In this document: positions 6,910 through 15,347 of the stretch, one piece after another
Position numbering within the stretch: the stretch's first letter is position 1
Layout of the letters: each line of letters starts with the position of its first letter
DNA from: Bacillota bacterium
Lineage (GTDB): Bacteria > Bacillota_A > Clostridia > Lachnospirales > Bianqueaceae
Length of the DNA stretch: 21,244 bases
Direction: 5' to 3'
Assembly: GCA_017420625.1 (NCBI GenBank)
Contig: JAFOIR010000260.1
Location: forward strand, 1 to 21,244
Program-made: the position numbers and the translations under genes
Notes under the pieces: generated by a model
What the model was told of the DNA's origin: nothing
Database searches by the model: none
What the model saw: only the letters and a program-made list of their open reading frames with translations

Positions 6910-6938
6910 TTGCTTTTATGTACGTACAATGATAGAAT
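6910..6938 (+). promoter_or_regulatory. Extended -10 promoter for the buk-like operon
   Basis: TTGCTT (6910-6915), a 17-bp spacer and TAGAAT (6933-6938) carry the extended -10 TG at 6930-6931. The -35 elements of this promoter and the minus-strand one are only 2 bp apart, so two polymerases could hardly occupy both at once. The predicted 5' leader is about 53 bases. Confidence 0.6.
6919..6928. promoter_or_regulatory. Palindrome TGTACGTACA in promoter spacer (possible operator)
   Basis: This perfect 10-bp palindrome lies between the -35 and -10 of the buk-like promoter and just upstream of the divergent promoter. That is a typical operator position. I cannot assign a regulator, and a 10-bp palindrome could be chance. 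Confidence 0.3.
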
Positions 6939-6997
6939 AGCTCTATTGACGTTTTGTCAGACTATACAGAAAGAGGAAATCCCTCTGGGGAAATAAG

Positions 6998-8119
6998 ATG
7001 AATCCAAAAGACAAGATCTATCGGATCCTGGTGATCAATCCAGGTTCCACTTCTACAAAAGTCAGTTTGTTTGAAAATGAAAAAGTTCGGTTTGAGAAGA
7101 GCCTGTTTCATGATGCGCCGATTCTCCTGAGCTTTCCGCATGTCAATGATCAGATTCCCTTCCGTTATCAGGTGATTCTGGACATGCTTGCCGAAGAGGG
7201 GATTGAGCCTTCTTCCATCGATGCCTATGTTGGACGCGGCGGCAGTGCTCATACGCAGCCAGGAGGTATTACGAACGTTGATGAGCGGCTCTATGAGGAT
7301 ACGAAAGCCGCTGTGGGCGGATCTGAACACCCGGCAAAGCTTGGCGTCATGCTGGCTTGGAAGTTCGCTGGCGAATTCGGAAAACCGGCATTTACGCTGA
7401 ATCCCACCAATGTGGACGAATACGGAGATCTTGCGCGTCTGACCGGAATCCGCGGACTGTATCGCGTATCACATTCACACGTGCTCAATCAGAAAGCGGT
7501 TGCGGACTTCGATGCAAGAAAACTGGGCAAACGTTATGAAGAAATGAACTATATCGTCGCCCATATTGACGGAGGCATTACCGTTTCCGCCCATGATCAC
7601 GGACGAATGGTCGACGGCAACATGGGAGCGGACGGAGAAGGGGCCTTTACGCCTACCCGGATCGGATCAGTGCCGGTGCTGGCACTGCTTGACTATATCG
7701 AAGCGCATTCAGTGGCTGATGTGAGACTGATGTGTTCCCGTGCAGGCGGATTCGTGAGTCTGTTCGGAACAGCTGATTCGGATGTCATTCATAAGAAGGT
7801 AGAAGAGGGCGATAAAAAAGCCACACTTGTCTGGCAGACAATGATCTATCAGATTTGTAAGATGATTGGTGAGATGAGTGCCGTCCTGTGCGGAAAGGTG
7901 GATGCCATCCTGCTGACCGGTGGGCTGATGCGGTTTGATGACATCTTTGAAACGATACAGAAACGGTGTGGATTTATTGCTCCGATCCGTGTTTATCCGG
8001 GCGAGATGGAACAGGAAGCGCTTGCCTATCCTACTTTGCAGGTGCTTCGCGGAGAGATCACAGCCCAAGACTATACCGGGAAACCAGTGTGGAACGGATT
8101 TGAAGGCGTAGAATTCTGA
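6998..8119 (+). CDS. buk: Butyrate kinase-like acyl-phosphate kinase
   Basis: This 373-residue member of the acetate/butyrate kinase (ASKHA) fold makes ATP from an acyl phosphate and ADP. The phosphate-1 motif is NPGSTSTKV (14-22). YVGRGG (77-82) and GSEHPAKLG (108-116) match the butyrate kinase pattern. SHSHVLNQKAVA (158-169) corresponds to the conserved histidine-alanine-leucine-asparagine segment. VAHIDGGITV (187-196) corresponds to VAHLGGGISV, with aspartate replacing the first glycine. LLTGGL (305-310) is the adenosine motif. The length fits Buk (about 355) and not acetate kinase (about 400). The substitutions suggest a divergent subgroup, so the acyl specificity (butyrate, isobutyrate, acetate or other) is open. 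Only GGGG about 7 bases before the ATG serves as ribosome binding site. Phosphotransacetylase follows 13 bp later. It is the first gene of a probable eight-gene operon. Confidence 0.87.
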   Translation: MNPKDKIYRILVINPGSTSTKVSLFENEKVRFEKSLFHDAPILLSFPHVNDQIPFRYQVILDMLAEEGIEPSSIDAYVGRGGSAHTQPGGITNVDERLYEDTKAAVGGSEHPAKLGVMLAWKFAGEFGKPAFTLNPTNVDEYGDLARLTGIRGLYRVSHSHVLNQKAVADFDARKLGKRYEEMNYIVAHIDGGITVSAHDHGRMVDGNMGADGEGAFTPTRIGSVPVLALLDYIEAHSVADVRLMCSRAGGFVSLFGTADSDVIHKKVEEGDKKATLVWQTMIYQICKMIGEMSAVLCGKVDAILLTGGLMRFDDIFETIQKRCGFIAPIRVYPGEMEQEALAYPTLQVLRGEITAQDYTGKPVWNGFEGVEF

Positions 8120-8132
8120 TAAGGAAAAAACG

Positions 8133-9131
8133 ATGAGTCTGATTGAAAGAATAAAAGAAAAAGCAAAAAGTTCCGTAAAAACAATCGTACTGCCGGAAGG
8201 TGATGAGGCAAGAACGATCCAGGCCGCAGCCATTGTACAAAGAGAAGGTATCGCAAAACCGATCCTTCTGGGAAATGAGCAGCTGATCCGTCTGAAGGCA
8301 GAAGAGCTGAAGGTAAAACTGAGCGATATCCGCATCATCGATCCGGCAGCCAGTCCGGATCATAAACGTTACGCAGAAGCTTTATATGAGTTTCGCAAGG
8401 CAAAGGGTCTGAGCCTGGAACAGGCTGAGAAACTGGCCACAGATGTCATGTATTACGGAATCCTGATGGTCAAGCTGGGCGATGCGGATGGTCTGGTTTC
8501 CGGTGCGGTTCATACGACCGGTGATATGCTGCGTCCGGCACTTCAGATCATCCGGACGAAGCCGGGTATGAAAGTCGTTTCCTCCAGTTTTTTGATGGAG
8601 TGCCCGAACAAAGCATTAGGAGAAGACGGTTTGCTGGTCTATGCGGATTGTGTCGTCATGCCAAACCCGACAGCGGAGGAGCTTGCTCATATCGCTGTTT
8701 CCGCAGCGGAGACGGCCAGAGTCCTGTGTGATATCAGGGAGCCGAGAGTAGCGATGCTTTCCTTCTCTACAAAAGGCAGCGCAGAGCATGAAATGGTGGA
8801 CAAAGTTCGTGAAGCGACACGGATCGCCCATGAACTAAGTCCGGAGCTTAAGCTGGATGGAGAAATGCAGTTCGATGCGGCGCTCGTTCCGTCAGTTGGC
8901 GCTTCCAAAGCTCCGAACAGTCCGGTAGCCGGTCGTGCCAATGTATTGATCTTCCCCGATCTGAACGCCGGCAACATCGGTTATAAGATTACACAGAGAA
9001 TTGGCGGAGCGGAATGCTTTGCTGTCCTTCAGGGACTTGCAGCACCCTGCAACGACCTTTCCCGCGGATGCAGCGTGGAGGATATCGTCAGCACGATCGC
9101 CATGACAGCGGTTCAGGCTTTCAGGGACTAA
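8133..9131 (+). CDS. pta: Phosphate acetyltransferase (phosphotransacetylase)
   Basis: The enzyme interconverts acyl-CoA plus phosphate with acyl phosphate plus CoA. At 332 residues it has the length of the single-domain Pta class. Conserved blocks are DGLVSGAVHTTGDMLRPAL (119-137), the segment VMPNPTAEELA, SFSTKGS (210-216), DGEMQFDAA (242-250), FPDLNAGNIGYK (274-285) and NDLSRG (307-312). R88, R134, R289, S310 and R311 line up with residues known to matter in the Methanosarcina enzyme (R87, R133, R287, S309, R310). These features favour acetyl-CoA-type Pta over the shorter phosphate butyryltransferase Ptb. It sits between the butyrate-kinase-like gene and a HAD gene. With the kinase it would form a substrate-level phosphorylation route. 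Confidence 0.93.
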   Translation: MSLIERIKEKAKSSVKTIVLPEGDEARTIQAAAIVQREGIAKPILLGNEQLIRLKAEELKVKLSDIRIIDPAASPDHKRYAEALYEFRKAKGLSLEQAEKLATDVMYYGILMVKLGDADGLVSGAVHTTGDMLRPALQIIRTKPGMKVVSSSFLMECPNKALGEDGLLVYADCVVMPNPTAEELAHIAVSAAETARVLCDIREPRVAMLSFSTKGSAEHEMVDKVREATRIAHELSPELKLDGEMQFDAALVPSVGASKAPNSPVAGRANVLIFPDLNAGNIGYKITQRIGGAECFAVLQGLAAPCNDLSRGCSVEDIVSTIAMTAVQAFRD

Positions 9132-9136
9132 GTAAG

Positions 9137-9802
9137 ATGAATAAACTGAAATATGCATGTATCGTGTTGGATCACGATGATACGGTCGTCAACAGCACGG
9201 CTACGATCCATTATCCTTCCTTTGTGGAATATATGAAGATCTACCGTCCTCAGATCGAGATGTCACTGGAGGAATATTTCCGGCTCAATTTCGATCCGGG
9301 AATCGTTGCGCTTCTGATGGATATCTGTGGGCTGAGTGAAGAGGAAACGAAGGAAGAAGAGCAGTTCTGGAGTGACTACGTAAAGAATCACATTCCCAGG
9401 GCATATCCCGGAATGAAAGAGATTCTTGAAGAATATCAAAAACGCGGAGGAAAGATCGCTGTTGTTTCTCATTCCTACAGTCATTATATAAGCAGGGATT
9501 ATGAAGCGAATAGCCTGCCGGAACCGGATATCATCTACGGATGGGATCTGGAACCGGAAAAGAGAAAGCCGGATCCGTTCTGTCTTTTTGATATCGAGAA
9601 GCAATTCGGTCTTCAGGCAAAGGATTTACTGGTCGTGGATGATCTGAAGCCAGGCTATGATATGGCCAGAGCAGCGGGTGTAGACTTTGCTGCGGCTGGC
9701 TGGGCCTATGACGTTCCGGAAATCGAAACCTTTATGCGCAGCAATTGTGATTTCTATTTCAAAAAAGTTGAAGAATTCGGAAGGTTTCTTCTTGAAACAT
9801 GA
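9137..9802 (+). CDS. HAD-superfamily hydrolase (phosphatase-like)
   Basis: This 221-residue protein has the four HAD motifs. Motif I is LDHDDTV with the nucleophile D12 and acid/base D14. Motif II is the serine S111 in VVSHS. Motif III is the lysine K144 in KRKPDP. Motif IV is VVDDLKPG with D168-D169. A helical cap lies between motifs I and II (about 20-95), as in phosphoglycolate-phosphatase-like enzymes. The substrate cannot be inferred. I chose the ATG at 9137, five bases after the pta stop. A longer in-frame start at 9014 would lie entirely inside pta and lacks family similarity. No good ribosome binding site precedes 9137, so translation is probably coupled to pta. Its stop overlaps the next start (ATGA). 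Confidence 0.86.
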   Translation: MNKLKYACIVLDHDDTVVNSTATIHYPSFVEYMKIYRPQIEMSLEEYFRLNFDPGIVALLMDICGLSEEETKEEEQFWSDYVKNHIPRAYPGMKEILEEYQKRGGKIAVVSHSYSHYISRDYEANSLPEPDIIYGWDLEPEKRKPDPFCLFDIEKQFGLQAKDLLVVDDLKPGYDMARAAGVDFAAAGWAYDVPEIETFMRSNCDFYFKKVEEFGRFLLET

Positions 9803-11382
9803 AAAAGCAGGATGAGAAAGTAGTACGGCTTGCCAAGCCTGTCAGAAAAGGATTGCTGAGACTGATCTTCAGCCGGTTTCTGATCATTTTTCTGCTGCTC
9901 CTTCTCCAGGTTGGAATCGGTGTGGTGGTTTATCAATGGCTGAATGTCGTGATCCCGTACTTTGCATCGTTCCAGATGGTATTGACGGCCGTGATCATTA
10001 TCTATCTGTTCAACAGCCGGATGGATCCATCCTCCAAACTTACCTGGATGTGGATCATAGCGATTTCGCCGATCTTCGGCGGAGCATTTTTACTGTTTGC
10101 CAGAGCCAACCTGGGTTTCAGAAATCTGATCCGGCAGGTCAGAGAACAGCTCCAGGAAACGAAAGGGATTCTTCCTCAGGATCCGAAGATCCTGGAAAAA
10201 CTTGAGACAGAAAGCACAGGCGTTGCAGAACTCAACCATTATCTGAACCGCAGCGGATGCTTCCCTGTCTATTCGGATACCTCGGTCACCTATTTCCCAT
10301 CAGGAGAAGCCAAATTTGAGGCACTTCTGGAAGAACTTCAAAAGGCGGAAAAGTTCATTTTTCTGGAATACTTTATTATCGAAGAAGGATATATGTGGGG
10401 ACGTGTCCTGAAGATCCTTCTGGAAAAAGTAAAAGCCGGCGTGGAAGTACGGGTGCTCTACGACGGCATGTGTGAAATGTTTCAGCTGCGCCCCGGATAT
10501 TTCAAGCTGCTGGAAAAGGAAGGGATCCAGGCAAAGACCTTCCTGCCAATCAAACCACTGCTGTCTTCCCATTATAATTACCGGGATCATCGAAAGATCC
10601 TGGTGATCGATGGAAAAGTTGCTTTCACCGGCGGTGTCAATCTGGCAGATGAATATATCAACCGGGTTCAGCGGTTCGGACACTGGAAGGATACCGCGAT
10701 CATGCTGAAGGGCCCGGCTGTTCGAAGCTTTACCCTCATGTTTCTTCAGATGTGGAATCTTAATGTGAATGAAGCACTGTATATTCCGTATCTTCATGAA
10801 AACCGGGAAAATTCCGATGATTCTTCCAAACAGGAAGGCTATGTCATGCCTTATGGAGACTCGCCGCTGGATGAAGAGAAAGTGGGTGAGAGTGTCTATA
10901 TTGATATGTTGTACCGGGCAAATGACTATGTACACATTATGACCCCTTATCTGATCCTGGACGGAGAAATGGAAGCAGCCCTGTTGTATGCAGCCGAGCG
11001 AGGGATCGACGTCAAACTGATCCTGCCGGGTATTCCGGATAAAAAGATTGCCTATGCGCTGGCCAAGTCGCATTACCGGCGCCTGGTCGAAGCCGGGGTT
11101 GAGATCTATGAATATACTCCCGGATTTGTGCACGCGAAAACCATGGTGAGTGATCATCAGAAGGCGATCGTCGGTACGATCAATCTGGATTACCGAAGTC
11201 TGTATCATCATTTTGAGTGTGCTGCCTATTTGTATCAGGTGCCCTGTATAGCTGAGATCGATCGGGACTTCGAAGAAACACTCGGGAAATGCCGGAGAGT
11301 AACCGAAGAAACGATCCGGCACGAGAAACTGTTTTACCGTGTGATGGGACAGATCATGAAATTTGTCGCACCGCTTTTCTAA
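9799..11382 (+). CDS. cls: Cardiolipin synthase (phospholipase D family)
   Basis: This 527-residue membrane enzyme condenses two phosphatidylglycerols to cardiolipin. Two N-terminal membrane segments lie at about 26-48 and 53-72, with a third hydrophobic stretch at about 82-101. Two HKD catalytic motifs follow: H264-x-K266-x4-D271 in DHRKILVIDG, then GGVN, and H445-x-K447-x4-D452 in VHAKTMVSD, then GTINLDYRS. This is the standard bacterial Cls layout. The ATG overlaps the HAD stop codon by four bases (ATGA), which indicates translational coupling. Together with the glycerol-1-phosphate dehydrogenase across the divergent promoter it gives the locus a membrane-lipid flavour, although a functional link is only suggested. 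Confidence 0.95.
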   Translation: MKKQDEKVVRLAKPVRKGLLRLIFSRFLIIFLLLLLQVGIGVVVYQWLNVVIPYFASFQMVLTAVIIIYLFNSRMDPSSKLTWMWIIAISPIFGGAFLLFARANLGFRNLIRQVREQLQETKGILPQDPKILEKLETESTGVAELNHYLNRSGCFPVYSDTSVTYFPSGEAKFEALLEELQKAEKFIFLEYFIIEEGYMWGRVLKILLEKVKAGVEVRVLYDGMCEMFQLRPGYFKLLEKEGIQAKTFLPIKPLLSSHYNYRDHRKILVIDGKVAFTGGVNLADEYINRVQRFGHWKDTAIMLKGPAVRSFTLMFLQMWNLNVNEALYIPYLHENRENSDDSSKQEGYVMPYGDSPLDEEKVGESVYIDMLYRANDYVHIMTPYLILDGEMEAALLYAAERGIDVKLILPGIPDKKIAYALAKSHYRRLVEAGVEIYEYTPGFVHAKTMVSDHQKAIVGTINLDYRSLYHHFECAAYLYQVPCIAEIDRDFEETLGKCRRVTEETIRHEKLFYRVMGQIMKFVAPLF

Positions 11383-11411
11383 ATTATTTTATACGTTAAA
11401 GGAGATGGATC

Positions 11412-14297
11412 ATGGAACTGAAGATTGGTGAAAAAGGATATGGTTTTAGAATCGTTCACATGGAAGACATTCCGGAAGCATCCGGAACGCTGATTCAAAT
11501 GGAACATGAAAAAACCGGCGCCAGACTGATTTGGCTGAAATCGGCAGAAGAGAATAAATTGTTCTCTGTTGCTTTCAAGACTGTACCGGAAAACAGTACC
11601 GGTGTTTTTCATATTCTGGAGCATTCCGTACTGGCCGGATCTGCGAAATATCCGGTGCGTGAGCCTTTCCTGGAACTGATGAAAAGCTCGCTGCAGACAT
11701 TCCTGAACGCGATCACTTTCCCGGATAAAACGATGTATCCGATCTCCAGCCGGAACGAACAGGACTTTCTTAACCTGACGGAGGTCTATCTGGATGCCGT
11801 TTTCGCACCGGCTATTCTGACCAACCCGAACATCTTTTATCAGGAAGGGTGGCATATCGAGCTCGATGATAACAACAAACCCTCTTATAAAGGTGTTGTG
11901 CTGAATGAAATGAAAGGCGCCACCTCCAATGTTGATGAACAGATCGCTGAGAGTATGCAGCATCTTCTGTATGGGGATACCTGTTATGGTTTCAACTCCG
12001 GCGGAGAACCGACGGTAATTCCGGAGCTTACCTATGAGAAATTCTGCAGCGAATATCATCGCTATTACAGTGGGTCCAATGCATACTTCTTCCTGGACGG
12101 TGATATTCCTTTCGACAAAACCATGACTCTGATCGAAGAGTATCTGTCCAAACAGGAAAGAGTCGAAAACCTGCCAAAGATCCCGGTCACTGCAGATCCC
12201 GGAACACCAGATGTTGAAACGAAGAACTTTGCGATCGGGCCGGAAGACAGTGTTGATAACCAGGCTCATCTTGCTCTTGGAAGAATTGTCGGCCGTTTTG
12301 ATGAACCGGAAAAACTGCTGGCCATTCAGATCCTGGTGGATGTGCTGGCCGGTTCCAATGAAGCACCGCTGACTAAGGCGATTCTTTCCAAAGGTTTGGC
12401 ACAGGATGTACAGCTGTATCTGCAGGACGGTATTTATCAACCCTATCTGCTGCTGGCTCTGCGCAATACGAACGAAGACAAGATGGATGCATTGAAGGCG
12501 GCAGTTCAGGAAGAGCTGGAAAGAATCAAAAAAGAAAGACTCAGCAAGGAAGCGATGACCGCATCCATCAATCAGATGGAATTCTCTGTCAAACAGCCTC
12601 GAGAGCCGCAAGGACTTCTGCGCAATATCAAGACGCTGGACAGCTGGCTGTACGGCGGTGATCCTACGATGTGGATCCATATTGATCCGATCTTTGCCAA
12701 GGTACGAAAAATGGCAGAAACCGGCGCAATGGATCAGCTGCTTGATGATGTTTTCGTAGCACATGAAGGGTGGAAAGAACTTCGGATGCTGCCTTCCACG
12801 ACGTTAACAGAAGAAATGCAGAAGGAAGAAGAAGCAAGACTTCTTTCCATCACATCCCTGTGGAGTGAAGAAGACTTCGCATCCTGCAGAGAAATGAATG
12901 AAAAACTGGTTGCCTGGCAGGCTACACCCGATTCGGAAGAGCAGCTTGCGACGCTGCCGGTTCTGGATCTTTCTGAAGTCAAAGCAGAACCAAGCTGGAC
13001 GAAAACAGAAGTACAGGAGAAAGATGGCATCAAGCTGCTTTATCATCCGGTGAGTACCAATGGCGTGACTCATATCAATCTGTATTTTTCTCTCGGCGAT
13101 CAGAAGCTGGAAGATCTCCCGGCTCTTTCGATGCTGCCTATGCTGCTAGGCAATCTTGGAACAGAGAATTATCCAGATCCGCTCAAGCTTCAGGAAGCAG
13201 TCAAGACCTATCTTGGGTCCTTCAATATTTCGCTGACGGGCATGAGCGTCAAGGATCATCGGGAACTCTGCAAACCGTATATGGTGGTCAAGACCAGTGT
13301 GCTGGATGAACATATCGGTAAAGCTTATGAGCTCATTCCGGAAATTCTGCTCCGTACTTCTTTCGCTGATACAAAGGCTGTCAGCAATATCCTTCTGCAG
13401 GCGAATGAAGGGGCTAAGCAGAATCAGGTAGGCCGCGGACATGTCTATGCGATGCTGATGGCTTCAGCAGGCTTTTCTTCCTCTGATGCAGCTGCAGAAG
13501 CGGCAGGCGGATACACCAAGGACCGTTGGCTCAAACAGTTGGTTCAGAACCTGGATGAGAATCTGCCTGAGTTTATTTCTGATCTTAATGGCAAGGCAAA
13601 AGCCATATTTGCCAAAGCCAGACTGACTGCATCAGTAACGGCGACCAATCCTGTAGATGTCAGCGTGCTGCTGAACACTTTCCCGCAGGGAGAAGCAGTT
13701 GAAGAAGCTGTCACGTACACAAGCTCCATGCCGGATCATGCGGCATTCGTGATCCCTGCTCAGATTGGTTACGCAGCAGCTGCTTATCATCTGGATGAGC
13801 TTGGACTGAAAGCCGATGGTTCCCTGGCAGTTGTCAGCAGTATTCTTTCTCTGGATTATCTGTGGAACATGGTGCGTGTCCAGGGCGGTGCTTATGGTAC
13901 AGGACTTCGTGCATCCCGCGACGGACGTCTGATGTCCTATTCCTTCCGTGACCCCAATCCGGCCGGATCGCTGAAAGTCTATCAGGATCTTGCCGGTGCA
14001 TTGAAACGGTTTGTGGAACGCGGTGAGGACTTCAATAAATATATCATTTCTACCATAGGTGAAATGGATCCGCTGATGATGCCCGTACAGCGCGGTGCCG
14101 TTGCAGATACGCATTATCTTGGCGGCATTACCTATGATGATTTGGCACGGATGCTCCAGCAGATGCTGGAAACGAATGCGGAGAAACTTCTTAGCTGGGT
14201 ACCGGCGCTGGAAGCGATGGCCAGAAATGGTCATACAGCCGTTGTTGCCCATGAAGCGGCGCTCAAAGAATGCGAAGGCGTTGAGATCCTGAAATAA
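11412..14297 (+). CDS. M16C zinc metallopeptidase, PreP/Cym1-like (insulinase family)
   Basis: This 961-residue protein has the length of presequence-protease-type peptidases, which close around and degrade short unstructured peptides. The inverted zinc motif is H67-I-L-E70-H71, and the third ligand is E166 in VVLNEMKGA. The flanking segments FLELMKSSLQTFLNA and TFPDKTMYPISS are typical of this subfamily. Four M16 half-domains with a central hinge are expected, and a second arm with conserved R and Y lies near residues 820-850 (MVRVQGGAYGTG). There is no signal peptide, so it is cytoplasmic. AAAGGAGATGG gives a strong ribosome binding site 29 bp after cls. Its presence among metabolic and lipid genes is probably operon packing rather than a pathway link. 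Confidence 0.93.
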   Translation: MELKIGEKGYGFRIVHMEDIPEASGTLIQMEHEKTGARLIWLKSAEENKLFSVAFKTVPENSTGVFHILEHSVLAGSAKYPVREPFLELMKSSLQTFLNAITFPDKTMYPISSRNEQDFLNLTEVYLDAVFAPAILTNPNIFYQEGWHIELDDNNKPSYKGVVLNEMKGATSNVDEQIAESMQHLLYGDTCYGFNSGGEPTVIPELTYEKFCSEYHRYYSGSNAYFFLDGDIPFDKTMTLIEEYLSKQERVENLPKIPVTADPGTPDVETKNFAIGPEDSVDNQAHLALGRIVGRFDEPEKLLAIQILVDVLAGSNEAPLTKAILSKGLAQDVQLYLQDGIYQPYLLLALRNTNEDKMDALKAAVQEELERIKKERLSKEAMTASINQMEFSVKQPREPQGLLRNIKTLDSWLYGGDPTMWIHIDPIFAKVRKMAETGAMDQLLDDVFVAHEGWKELRMLPSTTLTEEMQKEEEARLLSITSLWSEEDFASCREMNEKLVAWQATPDSEEQLATLPVLDLSEVKAEPSWTKTEVQEKDGIKLLYHPVSTNGVTHINLYFSLGDQKLEDLPALSMLPMLLGNLGTENYPDPLKLQEAVKTYLGSFNISLTGMSVKDHRELCKPYMVVKTSVLDEHIGKAYELIPEILLRTSFADTKAVSNILLQANEGAKQNQVGRGHVYAMLMASAGFSSSDAAAEAAGGYTKDRWLKQLVQNLDENLPEFISDLNGKAKAIFAKARLTASVTATNPVDVSVLLNTFPQGEAVEEAVTYTSSMPDHAAFVIPAQIGYAAAAYHLDELGLKADGSLAVVSSILSLDYLWNMVRVQGGAYGTGLRASRDGRLMSYSFRDPNPAGSLKVYQDLAGALKRFVERGEDFNKYIISTIGEMDPLMMPVQRGAVADTHYLGGITYDDLARMLQQMLETNAEKLLSWVPALEAMARNGHTAVVAHEAALKECEGVEILK

Positions 14298-14312
14298 TAA
14301 GAGGGAAAACAG

Positions 14313-15347
14313 ATGACAAATACGACTGACGATAGGAAGCAGACAGTACTGGCGATCGACATCGGCGGGACCAAAATGCTGATCGCCGAAGTCGATGAGA
14401 AAGGCCGGATCCTGGGAATCAAACGATATCCCACCGGCCGTCTGTCTCAGAGAGTTTTGACCGAAAGAATGCTGGAGAACGTGAAAGATTTCGAAGACAC
14501 CGTCGGCTATGCTGAAGGCAGGAGACCGTCTTTTATGGGGATCGGCGCGGTCGGAAGGCTGGATCCGGTAAAGGGCATCTGGAAATTTATAGCGGACGAT
14601 CTGCCGGCAGAAGAGATCTTTCTTTCTGAGATCATGAAAGAGCAGTTTGGTTTTTCCTGTCATATCGACAATGACGTCAAAGCGGCAGCACTGGCAGAAC
14701 GATTCTTTGGTTCAGCCGGCGAAGAGAGCGACTATATTTATATCAATGTCGGAACCGGTCTGGCGGTAGGAATGGTAGTCGATGGTCATCTGCTGCGCGG
14801 ATATGAAAATGAAGCAGGCGAAGTCTGGGCGACCAACTTCGCTTTAGGAGAAGGTCCCTGTACGGAAGACAGAACAACAGGAATCGGACTGCACCGACAT
14901 CTTGAGTGGATTCTGGAATCTGAACCGGAAGAGGCGAGCCGGATGCTGGGAATCAGTCTGCCTGCACTCGAATCCCTTCGCAGGGAAATGAAAGCAACTG
15001 AGCTTGGCAAAGCACATCTTTCCCTTAAAGGAGAGGGAAGAGTGCCGGGAAGCCGGATTCTGGAACTTGCCAGAAAACAGGATCCGCTGGCAGTCCTCCT
15101 GACGGATCAGCTGGTGCTTCATGTCACACTGCTGATCCGGAATCTGGTCTGGACGCTCTCCACCAGGCGGATCATCCTCGGAGGAGGACTCATGAGTGAT
15201 GAATGGCTGTATGAAAGGATCAAAGCAGGCGCAGAGGAACTCGTTGGAAACAGGCTTCCCGGCGGAATCCACCGAAGCGGACTGGATCCTGCTTATGTAG
15301 GGATCCTGGGAGCAGCGGCCGTAGGTCTTCAGGAGGCACTTTCATGA
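14313..15347 (+). CDS. ROK-family sugar kinase-like protein lacking the zinc motif
   Basis: This 344-residue protein has the ROK/ASKHA fold. The ATP phosphate-1 motif is AIDIGGTKM (14-22). HIDNDVKAAALAE (117-129) carries the likely catalytic base D121. VGTGLAVGMVVDG (146-158) is phosphate-2, and IILGGGLM (287-294) is the adenosine motif. No N-terminal winged helix is present, so it resembles a kinase rather than a ROK repressor. The ROK zinc motif (GHxxxxxxGxxCxCGxxGCxE) is missing. After ENEAGEVWATN only one cysteine (C183) remains. About 35 extra residues around 195-240 are unlike ordinary glucokinases. Sugar specificity is unknown. The start codon of the SIS gene overlaps its stop (ATGA), so the two proteins are probably made together. 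Confidence 0.83.
   Translation: MTNTTDDRKQTVLAIDIGGTKMLIAEVDEKGRILGIKRYPTGRLSQRVLTERMLENVKDFEDTVGYAEGRRPSFMGIGAVGRLDPVKGIWKFIADDLPAEEIFLSEIMKEQFGFSCHIDNDVKAAALAERFFGSAGEESDYIYINVGTGLAVGMVVDGHLLRGYENEAGEVWATNFALGEGPCTEDRTTGIGLHRHLEWILESEPEEASRMLGISLPALESLRREMKATELGKAHLSLKGEGRVPGSRILELARKQDPLAVLLTDQLVLHVTLLIRNLVWTLSTRRIILGGGLMSDEWLYERIKAGAEELVGNRLPGGIHRSGLDPAYVGILGAAAVGLQEALS

Noticed and set aside
6946..6951. TTGACG as a -35 for the buk-like gene
   Set aside because: The only -10-like hexamer downstream (TATACA at 6963) is at 11-bp spacing. The TTGCTT/TGATAGAAT pair upstream has correct spacing.
9014..9136. Longer upstream ATG start for the HAD hydrolase
   Set aside because: The extra 41 codons lie wholly inside pta in another frame, have no family similarity, and precede the HAD motif I start MNKLKYACIVLDHDD, which already fits the family length.
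10300..11322. Minus-strand open frame (340 codons) opposite cardiolipin synthase
   Set aside because: It mirrors the codon pattern of cls, has no family features, and would cover both HKD motifs of a certain gene.
11379..12764. Long minus-strand open frame (461 codons) opposite the M16C peptidase
   Set aside because: It is fully antisense to a clear conserved gene, has composition typical of reverse reading (rich in F, H, Q, I), and has no ribosome binding site or recognisable domain.
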